Shown here piece by piece: positions 35,844-45,186 of a stretch of 64,000 bases of DNA. Source of the DNA: Pseudomonas sp. 14P_8.1_Bac3 (GTDB taxonomy: Bacteria > Pseudomonadota > Gammaproteobacteria > Pseudomonadales > Pseudomonadaceae). The DNA lies in the NCBI RefSeq assembly GCF_025466085.1, contig NZ_JANLOD010000055.1:1-64000 (forward strand), read 5' to 3'. Positions within the stretch are counted from its first letter, which is position 1, and each line of letters starts with the position of its first letter. The notes beneath the pieces are model-generated. The model had not been told where the DNA came from, made no database searches, and worked only from the letters and a program-made list of their open reading frames with translations. The translations under genes were made by a program, and so were the position numbers.

Positions 35844-37454
35844 ATGAATCAGGACAATCTGATCGAAGTGCGCGACCTCTCCGTCGAATTCGTCGTCGGT
35901 GATCGCTGTCAGCGCGTGGTAGAGGGCGTCAGCTTCGACATCAAGTGCGGCGAAACCCTGGCCTTGGTGGGTGAAAGCGGTTCCGGCAAATCGGTGACGG
36001 CGCACTCGATCCTGCGACTGCTGCCCTACCCGCTCGCCCGGCACCCGTCCGGCACCATCGAGTACGCCGGGCAGGACCTGCTGAGTTTGAAAGAGAAAAC
36101 CATCCGGCACATCCGCGGTAACCGGATCGCGATGATCTTTCAGGAACCGATGACCTCGCTGAACCCGCTGCACTCGATCGAAAAGCAGATCAACGAAGTA
36201 CTGGGCATCCACAAAGGCCTGATGGGCAAAGTGGCGACCAAACGCACCCTGGAATTACTGGAGCTGGTCGGCATTCCCGAGCCGCACAAGCGCCTCAAGG
36301 CCCTGCCCCACGAATTGTCCGGTGGTCAGCGTCAGCGGGTGATGATCGCCATGGCCCTGGCCAACGAGCCGGAACTGCTGATCGCGGACGAGCCAACCAC
36401 CGCGCTGGACGTGACCGTTCAGCTGAAAATCCTCGAATTGCTCAAGGAATTGCAGGCCCGCCTGGGCATGGCCCTGCTACTGATCAGTCACGATTTGAAC
36501 CTGGTGCGAAGAATTGCGCATCGTGTATGTGTCATGCAGCGCGGTTGCATCGTCGAACAGGCATCGTGCGAAGAGCTGTTCCGTGCGCCGCAGCATCCGT
36601 ACACTCGGGAACTGCTGGCAGCGGAGCCCAGCGGCAAGCCGGCGACCAATGTTATCGGCCCGCCATTGCTGCAGGTCGAGGACCTGAAGGTCTGGTTTCC
36701 GATCAAGAAAGGCCTGCTGAAAAAGACCGTCGACCACATCAAGGCGGTGGACGGGATCAATTTCAGCCTGCCGCAGGGGCAGACCCTGGGGATCGTGGGC
36801 GAAAGCGGTTCCGGCAAGTCGACATTGGGTCTGGCGATTTTGCGCTTGATCGGTAGCCAGGGGGCGATCCGTTTTGAAGGCAAGCAGCTAGACTGCCTGA
36901 CGCAGCAGCAGGTTCGGCCGCTGCGGCGGGAGATGCAGGTGGTGTTTCAGGACCCGTTCGGCAGCCTGAGCCCGCGGATGTGCGTGAGCCAGATCGTCGG
37001 CGAAGGTCTGCGGATCCACAAGATGGGCACCGAGGCGGAACAGGAACAAGCGATTATTGCGGCATTGAAGGAGGTAGGCCTGGATCCGGAAACGCGGAAC
37101 CGCTACCCCCACGAATTTTCCGGTGGGCAACGGCAGAGAATCGCCATTGCCCGGGCACTGGTGCTGAAACCGGCGCTGATTCTGCTGGACGAGCCGACTT
37201 CGGCGCTCGACCGGACAGTGCAGCGCCAAGTGGTGGAGCTGCTGCGGTCACTGCAAACCAAGTACAACCTGACGTATCTGTTTATCAGCCATGACCTGGC
37301 TGTCGTCAAAGCGCTGAGCCACCAGCTGATGGTGGTCAAGCATGGCCAAGTGGTCGAACAGGGAGACGCGCAGAGTATCTTTGCCGCCCCCCAACATCCG
37401 TATACACAGCAGTTGCTGGAAGCCGCTTTCCTGGCTCCAGCCACTGCGCAATAA
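35844..37454 (+). CDS. nppD: ABC importer dual ATPase NppD
   Basis: 536 residues with two complete ATPase domains in one chain. Walker A is GESGSGKS twice (about residues 42 and 318), signatures are LSGGQRQRV and FSGGQRQRI, and Walker B ends ADEPTTALD and LDEPTSALD. Each half ends with an oligopeptide-transport C-terminal region (APQHPYT). The ATG at 35844 lies just after the nppC stop, completing the A1-A2-B-C-D operon. Confidence 0.93.
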   Translation: MNQDNLIEVRDLSVEFVVGDRCQRVVEGVSFDIKCGETLALVGESGSGKSVTAHSILRLLPYPLARHPSGTIEYAGQDLLSLKEKTIRHIRGNRIAMIFQEPMTSLNPLHSIEKQINEVLGIHKGLMGKVATKRTLELLELVGIPEPHKRLKALPHELSGGQRQRVMIAMALANEPELLIADEPTTALDVTVQLKILELLKELQARLGMALLLISHDLNLVRRIAHRVCVMQRGCIVEQASCEELFRAPQHPYTRELLAAEPSGKPATNVIGPPLLQVEDLKVWFPIKKGLLKKTVDHIKAVDGINFSLPQGQTLGIVGESGSGKSTLGLAILRLIGSQGAIRFEGKQLDCLTQQQVRPLRREMQVVFQDPFGSLSPRMCVSQIVGEGLRIHKMGTEAEQEQAIIAALKEVGLDPETRNRYPHEFSGGQRQRIAIARALVLKPALILLDEPTSALDRTVQRQVVELLRSLQTKYNLTYLFISHDLAVVKALSHQLMVVKHGQVVEQGDAQSIFAAPQHPYTQQLLEAAFLAPATAQ

Positions 37455-37475
37455 CCTGAAAGAGAGGAGCAACAC

Positions 37476-38270
37476 ATGGGTTTTCTCGCCGGTAAGCGCG
37501 TACTGATCGTCGGTGTCGCCAGCAAGCTGTCCATCGCATCCGGCATCGCTGCCGCCATGCATCGCGAGGGCGCTGAGCTTGCCTTCACTTATCAGAACGA
37601 CAAACTCAAGGGTCGTGTCGAAGAGTTCGCACAAGGCTGGGGTTCGAATCCGGACCTGTGCTTCCCGTGCGACGTAGCCAGCGATGAAGAAATCGCCAAG
37701 GTCTTCGTTGAACTGGGCAAGAAGTGGGACGGCCTGGACTGCATCGTGCACTCCGTCGGCTTCGCACCGGGTGACCAACTGGACGGCGACTTCACCGAAG
37801 CCACCACCCGTGAAGGTTTCCGCATCGCTCACGACATCAGCGCCTACAGCTTCGTGGCCCTGGCCAAGGCCGGTCGCGAAATGATGAAAGGCCGCAACGG
37901 CAGCCTGCTGACCCTGTCGTACCTGGGCGCTGAACGCACCATGCCGAACTACAACGTCATGGGCATGGCCAAGGCTTCGCTGGAAGCCGGCGTACGTTAC
38001 CTGGCCGGCTCCCTGGGCCCGGACGGCACCCGCGTAAACTGCGTCTCGGCCGGTCCGATCCGCACCCTCGCGGCTTCCGGCATCAAAAACTTCCGCAAGA
38101 TGCTGGCCGCCAACGAAGCGCAAACCCCGCTGCGTCGCAACGTCACCATTGAAGAAGTCGGCAACGCCGGCGCCTTCCTTTGCTCGGACCTGGCGTCCGG
38201 CATCAGCGGTGAAATCATGTACGTGGACGGCGGTTTCAATACCACGGCCATGGGCAACCTCGAAGAGTAA
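37476..38270 (+). CDS. fabI: Enoyl-[acyl-carrier-protein] reductase (NADH) FabI
   Basis: 264-residue short-chain dehydrogenase that reduces enoyl-ACP in fatty-acid elongation; the triclosan target. The glycine-rich start [13 protein letters not shown], Tyr159 and Lys166 (Y-x6-K) and [11 protein letters not shown] are as in other FabI proteins. A strong AGAGGAG precedes the ATG. It lies 21 bases after nppD, so it may be partly read from the npp operon, as in P. aeruginosa (PA1806). Confidence 0.96.
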   Translation: MGFLAGKRVLIVGVASKLSIASGIAAAMHREGAELAFTYQNDKLKGRVEEFAQGWGSNPDLCFPCDVASDEEIAKVFVELGKKWDGLDCIVHSVGFAPGDQLDGDFTEATTREGFRIAHDISAYSFVALAKAGREMMKGRNGSLLTLSYLGAERTMPNYNVMGMAKASLEAGVRYLAGSLGPDGTRVNCVSAGPIRTLAASGIKNFRKMLAANEAQTPLRRNVTIEEVGNAGAFLCSDLASGISGEIMYVDGGFNTTAMGNLEE

Positions 38271-38292
38271 TCTTCGACCGGCCCAATAAAAA

Positions 38293-38318
38293 ACCCGCCT
38301 CGCCAGGCGGGTTTTTTT
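38293..38318 (+). terminator. Rho-independent terminator after fabI
   Basis: The stem ACCCGCCT/AGGCGGGT with loop CGCC is followed by seven T and preceded by an A-run, so it can work in both directions. Confidence 0.92.
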
Positions 38319-38348
38319 GTGCCTGCGATTTCAGCTTTGCCGTGATCA

Positions 38349-38442
38349 CCTGTGGGAGCGGGCTTGCTCGCGAATACGGTGCATCGGACGACATCAGTTT
38401 CGACTGATACACCGCATTCGCGAGCAAGCCCGCTCCCACAGG
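38349..38442. repeat. REP pair (REPIN)
   Basis: CCTGTGGGAGCGGGCTTGCT and its exact inverted mate, with extended arms (CGAATACGGTG / CACCGCATTCG nearly complementary). Its right end is one base before the LysR stop codon. Confidence 0.9.
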
Positions 38443-38443
38443 A

Positions 38444-39304
38444 TCAGTGTTGTGCCAGGCAGGTGGCGAACAATTGCTGGATCGGCTGCGAACGCTGGCT
38501 GTAGCGTTGCAGCAGGACGATCTCGCGGTGGAACGTCAATTCGCCCAGCCGGATGATCCTGACCTTCGCGCCATATTCCAGCCACAACCCGGCTTCGGGC
38601 AGCAACGAGATGCCGAGCCCGCATTCGACCATCTTCACGATGGCTTCCAGCTCATCCAGCTCCAGTGCCACGTGCACGTCGATGTGCTGTTCACGCAGGA
38701 ACCGCGTCACCAAGCGCCCGCCAAAAGAGTTACGGTCGTAGCGCACGTGGGGATGATCCGCCAGAAGCTGCAACGGATCATCACCTTCAAGCCCAGCTGG
38801 CACGATCAGCACAAACGGCTCGCGGCGGATGATGTGTGCCGACAGTTCCTTGGGCAATTCAAACGGCGGCTGGATCAGAATCGCCAGGTCCACTTCGCCG
38901 GTGTCCACCTGGCTCAGCAGATTCAGCGACACGCCGGGCACCAGCTTCGGTTCAAGCCGCGGTGCTTGCTGGCGCAGGCGCAACAATGCCTGGGGCAGCA
39001 GTCCTGTCTGGGCCGTGGCCACTGCACCGATTTTCAACTCGCCGCGGTACTCGCTGACGTCATCGCTGACCGCCATGCGGCTGAAGGTTTCCAGCATTTC
39101 CCTCGCCATCGGCAGCGCCCGCTGGCCTGCGGCATTGAGAATGGCCTGACGCCCCGTGCGATCAAACAAACGAATGCCCAGCGCCTGCTCAAGATTACGC
39201 ATCTGCGCACTGACCGCCGATTGGGTCAGGCCGATGTGCATGCCGGCCGCCGCGAACGTGCCGTAGCGTGTAACTGCAATGAACGTTTTCAATTCACGCA
39301 ACAT
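38444..39304 (-). CDS. LysR-family transcriptional regulator
   Basis: 286 residues. The N-terminal HTH is classical (MLRELKTFIAVTRYGTFAAA, then LTQSAVSAQMRNLEQALGIR). The effector domain runs from about residue 85. I use the ATG at 39304, since an extension to 39361 does not fit the family. It is divergent from the VOC gene across 114 bases, so that gene is the likely target. A CGAT-N9-ATCG site lies between them. Confidence 0.9.
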   Translation of the reverse strand: MLRELKTFIAVTRYGTFAAAGMHIGLTQSAVSAQMRNLEQALGIRLFDRTGRQAILNAAGQRALPMAREMLETFSRMAVSDDVSEYRGELKIGAVATAQTGLLPQALLRLRQQAPRLEPKLVPGVSLNLLSQVDTGEVDLAILIQPPFELPKELSAHIIRREPFVLIVPAGLEGDDPLQLLADHPHVRYDRNSFGGRLVTRFLREQHIDVHVALELDELEAIVKMVECGLGISLLPEAGLWLEYGAKVRIIRLGELTFHREIVLLQRYSQRSQPIQQLFATCLAQH

Positions 39305-39336
39305 AACGGCCTCGATTGATCGAAATAATTTGAGCT

Positions 39337-39353
39337 CGATGCAAAAACTATCG
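39337..39353. promoter_or_regulatory. Possible LysR binding site
   Basis: CGAT and ATCG arms are separated by nine bases, fitting the loose T-N11-A pattern of LysR-type operators. It lies in the divergent region between the LysR gene and the VOC gene. The pattern is short and could be chance. Confidence 0.3.
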
Positions 39354-39418
39354 TCTTTCAATCAAAAAGCACAGCGCTAAACTCAGCCTCAATCCCCACC
39401 GCCTGCGAGGCATCAGCG

Positions 39419-39844
39419 ATGCAACTCTCCCCGTTTCACCTGGCCATCCCCGTGTACGACCTGGCGGCCGCCCGTGCCTTCTACGGTGAAGTCTTCGGCC
39501 TGGAAGAAGGCCGCTCCAGCGACCATTGGGTCGACTTCAATTTTTTTGGCCATCAACTGGTCATTCACTTGGCGCCGAAAAACGCTTCTCAGCAAGCGGC
39601 ACACACCAACGCTGTGGACGGGCATGACGTACCGGTGCCGCATTTCGGCGTGGTGCTTGGGATGGCGGAATGGGAAGGTCTGGCGGAACGCCTGAAGGCG
39701 CGCGAAACGCGATTCGTGATTGAGCCGGGTATTCGATTTCAAGGGTTGGTGGGGGAGCAGGCGACGATGTTCCTGTTCGATCCGTGCGGCAATGCCTTGG
39801 AGTTCAAGGCGTTCAAGGATATCGGGCAGCTATTTGCCAAGTGA
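39419..39844 (+). CDS. VOC-superfamily protein (glyoxalase/dioxygenase fold)
   Basis: 141-residue protein with two beta-alpha-beta-beta-beta modules. It starts [20 protein letters not shown], with metal-ligand candidates His7, Glu near the C-terminus ([10 protein letters not shown]) and H-F-G-V at mid-protein. Homologues are often annotated as glyoxalase or bleomycin-resistance-like, but the substrate cannot be deduced. GAGG precedes the ATG. It is divergent from a LysR regulator. Confidence 0.85.
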   Translation: MQLSPFHLAIPVYDLAAARAFYGEVFGLEEGRSSDHWVDFNFFGHQLVIHLAPKNASQQAAHTNAVDGHDVPVPHFGVVLGMAEWEGLAERLKARETRFVIEPGIRFQGLVGEQATMFLFDPCGNALEFKAFKDIGQLFAK

Positions 39845-39864
39845 ATGGGTGATTTTTCCGGCCC

Positions 39865-39915
39865 TTCGCGAGCAAGCCCGCTCCCACAGGTGCGGCGCCG
39901 TCCTTGCTCGCGAAG
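39865..39915. repeat. REP element with truncated mate
   Basis: A full inverted copy, TTCGCGAGCAAGCCCGCTCC followed by CACAGG, and after 12 bases a partial mate CTTGCTCGCGAAG lacking its outer part. Confidence 0.8.
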
Positions 39916-39946
39916 ACGCCCGCTTATACACCACACCACTTGCAGG

Positions 39947-40528
39947 CTACCGGTGCAGCGCTCTCTCGGCATCGTCCAGCAACTCATCAATTGAGCCGTG
40001 ACGGCTGGCGTCATATTCCACCTGCCCAATGCTGAAGCGAATATCATATCCCCGACGCATCGCGGCACTGCGCTCGTCGAGAATTTCCTCAAGGCGCACC
40101 TTGATCGCGGCCAGGTCCACAGCACTCGAACCGGTCAACAGCGCCACGAACTCATCATCACCCAACCGCCCGATCACGTCGCTTTCGCGAAACGCAATCC
40201 GCAGCACATCAGCGAAACTCTTAAGGGCATCATCACCCTCGGCACGACCGTACAGGTAATTGATCTGCTTGAAATTATCGAGATCGAAAAAGAGTAAAGT
40301 GGCCGGTACTTCCAGCCGCTGACACGTATCCAGTCCCAACTGGGCCAGTGTGGTGAATCCGTGCCGGTTGGACAGCAGCGTCAGCTCGTCCATGCTCGCC
40401 ATGGTCACGCCCATGACTTCCTGCTCGGCCTTGCGAGCCATGTCACGCAGCACTTCGCGTGGCTGTTGCGGCGACACCGCGGGGGCGGCGCAAGCGCCGT
40501 GTTTGACCGGTTTGCCTGGGATCAGCAT
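39947..40528 (-). CDS. GGDEF-domain protein with a GDDEF signature
   Basis: 193 residues. A short N-terminal region without a sensor domain precedes a diguanylate cyclase fold from about residue 45 (DELTLLSNRHGFTTLAQ, FFDLDNFKQINYLYG). The signature loop reads RLGDDEF instead of RLGGDEF. The conserved metal aspartate in the D-L-D-N-F-K strand is present. Loss of the second glycine may abolish or weaken cyclic-di-GMP synthesis. The ATG at 40528 has GGAGTGAG upstream. It may act as a GTP or c-di-GMP sensor, or be a weak cyclase. Confidence 0.82.
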   Translation of the reverse strand: MLIPGKPVKHGACAAPAVSPQQPREVLRDMARKAEQEVMGVTMASMDELTLLSNRHGFTTLAQLGLDTCQRLEVPATLLFFDLDNFKQINYLYGRAEGDDALKSFADVLRIAFRESDVIGRLGDDEFVALLTGSSAVDLAAIKVRLEEILDERSAAMRRGYDIRFSIGQVEYDASRHGSIDELLDDAERALHR

Positions 40529-40602
40529 TACTCACTCCAATAGCGGGTATGTTGTTTAGAGTCGCCCATACCCGCTTTGACTCCCGGCTAACGGACCGCC
40601 GG

Positions 40603-41181
40603 TCAACTGCCCGCCACCGGGCAAGGCCCTCCCGCCGCGGCCCAGAGCTTGAATTGAGTGACAAAAATATCGTGAGGCACCGGCACTGGTGCCCTGCCCT
40701 CGCCTGGATTCCAGCCCCACAGCACCAGTTTGTCGTCGCTGACATGCTTGATCAGCGCCGCGAAATCCCGGTCACCGTTGCTGCTACGGTCCTTGATCAT
40801 CGCGCACAGTTTATCGGCCGGCAGGCCGATCCAGGCCATCTTGTGCGCCGCGGGCGGCAGGCTCCAGTGCGGCGCACCCGGCGGAGCATGCGGGCCGTAG
40901 CTGGCCGGCGGGTTGTTTTCGGCGTGACACGTGGCGCAGGGCAAACCCGCCGCGCCCTTGCCGTCCATGCCTCGCACCACGTTCATTGCGTGGGGAATCC
41001 CGGCGTCGAACTGCAACGGTGAATCGCCGGGGATATGGCAGTTCTGGCAACGCGGGCTTTGGAAAACTTTCTGCACGGTATCGAAGGCCTTCAACGCCGC
41101 CTTGTCTTCGGCGAACAGGTCCGAGGCGTAGATCGTCAGCCCAACCAGCACCACCGCGCCCAACATCAAATGTCGTTTCAT
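40603..41181 (-). CDS. Diheme c-type cytochrome
   Basis: 192-residue periplasmic protein with a signal peptide (MLGAVVLVGLTIYASDLFA) and two heme-binding motifs, CQNCH (about residue 45) and CATCH (about 85). It begins two bases after the molybdoenzyme stop and is the third gene of that operon. It most likely carries electrons from the periplasmic oxidoreductase to the respiratory chain. Confidence 0.86.
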   Translation of the reverse strand: MKRHLMLGAVVLVGLTIYASDLFAEDKAALKAFDTVQKVFQSPRCQNCHIPGDSPLQFDAGIPHAMNVVRGMDGKGAAGLPCATCHAENNPPASYGPHAPPGAPHWSLPPAAHKMAWIGLPADKLCAMIKDRSSNGDRDFAALIKHVSDDKLVLWGWNPGEGRAPVPVPHDIFVTQFKLWAAAGGPCPVAGS

Positions 41182-41182
41182 C

Positions 41183-43351
41183 TCACACCCCCGACAGGTT
41201 CAAGGGTAATTCGCGCAGACGCTGCCCGGTCAGGGCAAACACCGCGTTGGCCACCGCCGGCGCTGTCGGCGGCACGCCGGCCTCGCCGATACCGCCCGGT
41301 TTGTCGGTGCTAGGCACGATGTGCACCTCGACCACAGGCATCTCGTTAAGTCGCAATACCTGGTAGTCGTGGTAATTGGACTGCACCACCTCGCCGTTCT
41401 TGAAGCTCAGCTTGCTGTGCAAGGTGAATCCGAGGCCAAAGGTCACCGCCGATTCCATCTGCGCGGCGATGCTCATCGGGTTGACCGCAATCCCGCAGTC
41501 CACCGCGCACACCACCCGGTGCACGCGGATCGCCAGGTTGTCCTGAGACACTTCGGCGACCTGCGCGACGTAGCTGCCAAACGACTCGTGCACGGCCACC
41601 CCCAACGCGTGGCCGTCCGGCAACGGCGCGCTCCAGTTGGCTTTCTCCACCGCCAGATTGAGCACGCCAAGATGCCGCGGATGGTCCTTGAGCAACGTTC
41701 GGCGGTAGTCCACCGGATCCTTGCCGGCCGCCGCCGCCAGTTCGTCAATCAACGATTCCATGACGAACGCAGTGTGGCTGTGCCCGACCGAGCGCAGCCA
41801 CAACACGGTGATGCCGGTTTTCGGTGAATGCAGTTCCACCGAATGATTGACCATGCCCTCAAGGTAAGGACTGTCGGCCACGCCTTCGACCGAAGTCTTG
41901 TCGACGCCATCCTTGACCATAGTGGCTTCCATCATGGTGCCGGCCATGATCGACTGGCCGACCATCACGTGTTTCCACGCGACCGGCAGCCCACCGGCAT
42001 CCAGCCCGACACGGGCCTGATGCAGGAACGCCGAACGGTAGTAGCCGCCACGAATGTCGTCCTCCCGCGACCACACGGTCTTGACCGGCGCGCCCGCCGC
42101 TTTCGCGACCTCGACGGCCTCCGCGACAAAATCCGAGGTCGGATTGGCCCGGCGACCGAAACCGCCGCCGAGAAACTCGGTATGAATCTCCACCTGCTCG
42201 GGTTTTAGTCCGGTGATCTTGCCTGCGACCATCTGATCCAGGGTCTGGAACTGCGTGCCGGTCCAGATCTCGCATTTGTCCTGGGTGATTTTTACCGTGC
42301 AGTTGAGCGGTTCCATCGGCGCATGCGCCAGATACGGCACGCTGTACTCGACGTCGATGGTTTTCGTCGCTTTCGCCAAGGCACCTTCGGCATCGCCCGC
42401 CTTGCTCGCCGGGACGCCAGGCGTGGCCGCCAGTTTGCGAAAGCTTTCCAGCAGGTTCTGACTGTCGAGCCCGGCGTTCGGCCCCAGGTCCCAGTCGACC
42501 TTGAGCGCGTCACGCCCCAGCTTTGCCGCCCAATAGTGATCGGCAATCACCGCGACGCCCGTGGACACTTGCACCACTTTGTGCACCCCCGGGACCGCCA
42601 GCGCTCCGGCGCCTTCGAAGGATTTGACGTGCCCGCCCAGCACCGGCGGACGCGCGACCATCGCGGTCATCAGGCCGTCGAACTGCACGTCCATGCCGAA
42701 CCTGGCGCGCCCGGTGATTTTCTCGGGCGTGTCGAGGCGCTTGGTGGGTTTGCCGATGACCTTCCAGTCCTTGGCCTCCTTGAACTTGATCGACGCCGGA
42801 TCCGGCACCGGCAACTTGCCGGCGTCGTCGGCCAGTTCGCCGTACGTGACGCTGTGTTCGCCGGCCGTCACCACCCCCGATTCGGTGCGAATGGTCGAAG
42901 GCGCGACGTTGAAGCGCTTGGCGGCAGCATCGACCAGCATCAGGCGCGCCGCGGCGCCGGCCTGACGGTAGCGGTCGAACTCCATCCAGGTGGAGGTCGA
43001 ACCACCGGTGATCTGCATCCCGCCAAACCCGGCCATGCCGTAGTCCGCCGCCGATGCAGGCGAGTGTTCAACGCGGATTTTCGACCAGTCGGCGTCCAGC
43101 TCTTCGGCGATCAGCATGGTCAGGCCGGTCCAGATGCCCTGGCCCATTTCCGAATGACCAAGCAGCACGGTGACGCTGTTGTCGTTGGCGATACGCAAGA
43201 ACGCATTGGGCGCGAAGGCATTGCCCTGATTCTCGGCGCCCAAGGCAAACCGGTGCGCGCCGGGGATGACAAACGCCACCACCAGACCGCCGCCCAGCAA
43301 CGCGCTGCCCTTGAGGAAACCTCGGCGCGATAACGGATGGATGCTGTTCAT
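41183..43351 (-). CDS. Molybdopterin-binding large subunit, isoquinoline 1-oxidoreductase/aldehyde dehydrogenase type
   Basis: 722-residue xanthine-oxidase-family large subunit. The twin-arginine signal SRRGFLKGSALLGGG shows Tat export to the periplasm. Typical cofactor-region motifs follow (LLGHSEMGQGIWTGLTMLIA, EFLGGGFGRRANPTSDFVAE and GGIGEAGVPPTAPAVANA, which holds the catalytic glutamate in GEAG). I use the ATG at 43351; upstream reading is not homologous. It pairs with the 2Fe-2S subunit and the diheme cytochrome. The substrate could be an aldehyde or an N-heterocycle. Confidence 0.9.
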   Translation of the reverse strand: MNSIHPLSRRGFLKGSALLGGGLVVAFVIPGAHRFALGAENQGNAFAPNAFLRIANDNSVTVLLGHSEMGQGIWTGLTMLIAEELDADWSKIRVEHSPASAADYGMAGFGGMQITGGSTSTWMEFDRYRQAGAAARLMLVDAAAKRFNVAPSTIRTESGVVTAGEHSVTYGELADDAGKLPVPDPASIKFKEAKDWKVIGKPTKRLDTPEKITGRARFGMDVQFDGLMTAMVARPPVLGGHVKSFEGAGALAVPGVHKVVQVSTGVAVIADHYWAAKLGRDALKVDWDLGPNAGLDSQNLLESFRKLAATPGVPASKAGDAEGALAKATKTIDVEYSVPYLAHAPMEPLNCTVKITQDKCEIWTGTQFQTLDQMVAGKITGLKPEQVEIHTEFLGGGFGRRANPTSDFVAEAVEVAKAAGAPVKTVWSREDDIRGGYYRSAFLHQARVGLDAGGLPVAWKHVMVGQSIMAGTMMEATMVKDGVDKTSVEGVADSPYLEGMVNHSVELHSPKTGITVLWLRSVGHSHTAFVMESLIDELAAAAGKDPVDYRRTLLKDHPRHLGVLNLAVEKANWSAPLPDGHALGVAVHESFGSYVAQVAEVSQDNLAIRVHRVVCAVDCGIAVNPMSIAAQMESAVTFGLGFTLHSKLSFKNGEVVQSNYHDYQVLRLNEMPVVEVHIVPSTDKPGGIGEAGVPPTAPAVANAVFALTGQRLRELPLNLSGV

Positions 43352-43362
43352 TCGAACCTCCC

Positions 43363-43818
43363 TCAACCGATGTCGGCGGCGCGTTTGACCGCAGCGCGAA
43401 TCCTTGGGTAAGTGCCGCAGCGGCAGATATTGCCGGACAGCGCCTGATCGATGTCGCTGTCGGTGGGTTTGGGGATCTTCGCCAACAGCGCCGCTGCTGA
43501 CATGATCTGCCCGGACTGGCAGTAGCCGCACTGGACCACATCGAGTTCGGCCCAGGCTTGTTGCACCGGGTGCGAGCCGTCGGTGGACAGGCCTTCGATG
43601 GTGAGGATTTTTTGCCCGTGGGCCACGACGGTGGCGGGCGTGATACAGGAGCGCAATGGCGCGCCATCGACGTGCACGGTGCAGGCGCCACACTGGGCCA
43701 TGCCGCAACCGAATTTGGTGCCGGTCAGGTGCGCGACGTCGCGCAGGACCCAGAGCAACGGCATGTCCGCGGGGACATCCAGCTCCTGATCCTTGCCGTT
43801 GATGTTCAGGGTCAGCAT
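43363..43818 (-). CDS. 2Fe-2S small subunit of the molybdoenzyme (IorA-like)
   Basis: 151-residue electron-transfer subunit with two [2Fe-2S] clusters. The plant-ferredoxin-type cysteines are in [18 protein letters not shown] with a further Cys after PLRSC, and the second set in CGYCQSGQ and NICRCGTY. The ATG at 43818 has GAGGA upstream; an extension to 43944 is not family sequence. It is the first gene of the three-gene operon and is divergent from a LysR regulator. Confidence 0.92.
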   Translation of the reverse strand: MLTLNINGKDQELDVPADMPLLWVLRDVAHLTGTKFGCGMAQCGACTVHVDGAPLRSCITPATVVAHGQKILTIEGLSTDGSHPVQQAWAELDVVQCGYCQSGQIMSAAALLAKIPKPTDSDIDQALSGNICRCGTYPRIRAAVKRAADIG

Positions 43819-43970
43819 CGCGATTTTCCTCAGACTCACGGTGTTCTGAAGGGCGACGCTGTGGCATCCAACATGCCCACGCGCGCCTCGGGTTATCCCT
43901 ACAGCTAAGCGCAAAATGCCGGGCGAGACCGGTTCATCGACCACCGGTCACATCCCGGCCGCCACAAAAC

Positions 43971-44073
43971 CTGTAGGAGCGAGCGTGCTCGCGATGGTCG
44001 CTAACGAAGACGCGTATTTTCTGGATATACGTGGCGCTCTTCAGACCATCGCGAGCAAGCTCGCTCCTACAGG
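43971..44073. repeat. REP pair (GTAGGAG subfamily)
   Basis: CTGTAGGAGCGAGCGTGCTC and its inverted mate ending GCTCGCTCCTACAGG. It occupies much of the 399-base region between the molybdoenzyme operon and the divergent LysR gene. Otherwise that region shows no gene. Confidence 0.87.
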
Positions 44074-44217
44074 CGAGCGATGGTCGAGGGCGATTCGACC
44101 AGCGAATGGCATTTGAGAAATTCGGTGCGGTGATCACACGGTACGCAGGATGATTGCCCGGAAAAATGGCCTCGTGTTACAAGCACTATGAAGCAGTCTT
44201 TCACAATGGTGGCGGCA

Positions 44218-45141
44218 ATGAATCAGGATCCGTTCGATGGCTTGACCGAGTTTCTGGCGGTGGCCGAGCACAGGAGTTTCACCCTCGCCGCCACTCGCCT
44301 GGCGGTGACCCCGACAGCGGTGAGCCAGGCGATCAAATTGCTGGAACGGCGTACCGGGGTGTTGCTGTTCCAGCGCACGACACGCCGGGTCGCCTTGACC
44401 GAGGCCGGTGCCAGCCTGTTCGCCCGCCTGCGTCCGGCGGCCAGCGAAATCAATGAGGCCCTCGCAGTGCTCAGCGGCTTTCGCGATCAGCCGATGGGCA
44501 CGCTGCGCATCACCGCGCCACGGCTGTTGGGGGCGTCGCTGATGGAGCCGCTGATCCCGCTGTTTCGCGAGGCCTGCCCGCAAGTCACCCTCGACATTTC
44601 CCTTGACGACGCCACCGTCGACTTGATGACCGGCGGCTTCGACGCCGGAATCCGTCTGGGCGAGTCCATTGAACAAGACATGATCGCGGTGCGCCTCACG
44701 CCCGACCTGCAATGGTCAGTGGTGGGCGCTCCGGATTACTTCGCCAAGGCTGGCAAACCCGCCAGCCCCGAGGAGCTGACCGGCCATCAGTGCATCGGCT
44801 TTCGCTTCTCGAACTCGGGCAACGCTCACCGCTGGGAGTTTCGCCGCGACGGACGCGACTTCACCGTGGGCGTCGAAGGTGGCGTCATCGTCAATGACCG
44901 TCGGCTGCTGGTGGCCGCCGCTCGCAGCGGATCGGGTCTGGCGTACGCCTGTGATCTGGAGATTGCCGAAGAACTGACGGACGGTCGACTGGAGCGCGTG
45001 CTAGAGCCGTTTGTACCGCCCAGTTCAGCGCTGTACCTGTACTTTCCCAGCCGGACCCAGACCCAGCCGAAACTGCGCGCGTTCATCGACCTGGCGACGC
45101 GCTGGATCGCCAGTCAGGGCGGGCTTAAACCCTCGGTTTGA
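44218..45141 (+). CDS. LysR-family transcriptional regulator
   Basis: 307 residues from the ATG at 44218 (MNQDPFDGLTEFLAVAEHRS); an in-frame ATG at 44188 is the alternative. The HTH is typical (FTLAATRLAVTPTAVSQAIK, then LLERRTGVLLFQRTTRRVAL). The effector domain belongs to the AaeR/DsdC-like group (GTLRITAPRLLGASLMEPLI). It is divergent from the molybdoenzyme operon and probably controls it. Confidence 0.88.
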   Translation: MNQDPFDGLTEFLAVAEHRSFTLAATRLAVTPTAVSQAIKLLERRTGVLLFQRTTRRVALTEAGASLFARLRPAASEINEALAVLSGFRDQPMGTLRITAPRLLGASLMEPLIPLFREACPQVTLDISLDDATVDLMTGGFDAGIRLGESIEQDMIAVRLTPDLQWSVVGAPDYFAKAGKPASPEELTGHQCIGFRFSNSGNAHRWEFRRDGRDFTVGVEGGVIVNDRRLLVAAARSGSGLAYACDLEIAEELTDGRLERVLEPFVPPSSALYLYFPSRTQTQPKLRAFIDLATRWIASQGGLKPSV

Positions 45142-45186
45142 GCAAGAGGCCGATGCTGAAGACCGGTGCGGCGGCGAGCCGACGCA

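Noticed and set aside
43352-43867. N-terminal extension of the molybdoenzyme subunit
   Set aside because: It overlaps the 2Fe-2S subunit gene in another frame, and the Tat signal clearly marks the start at 43351.
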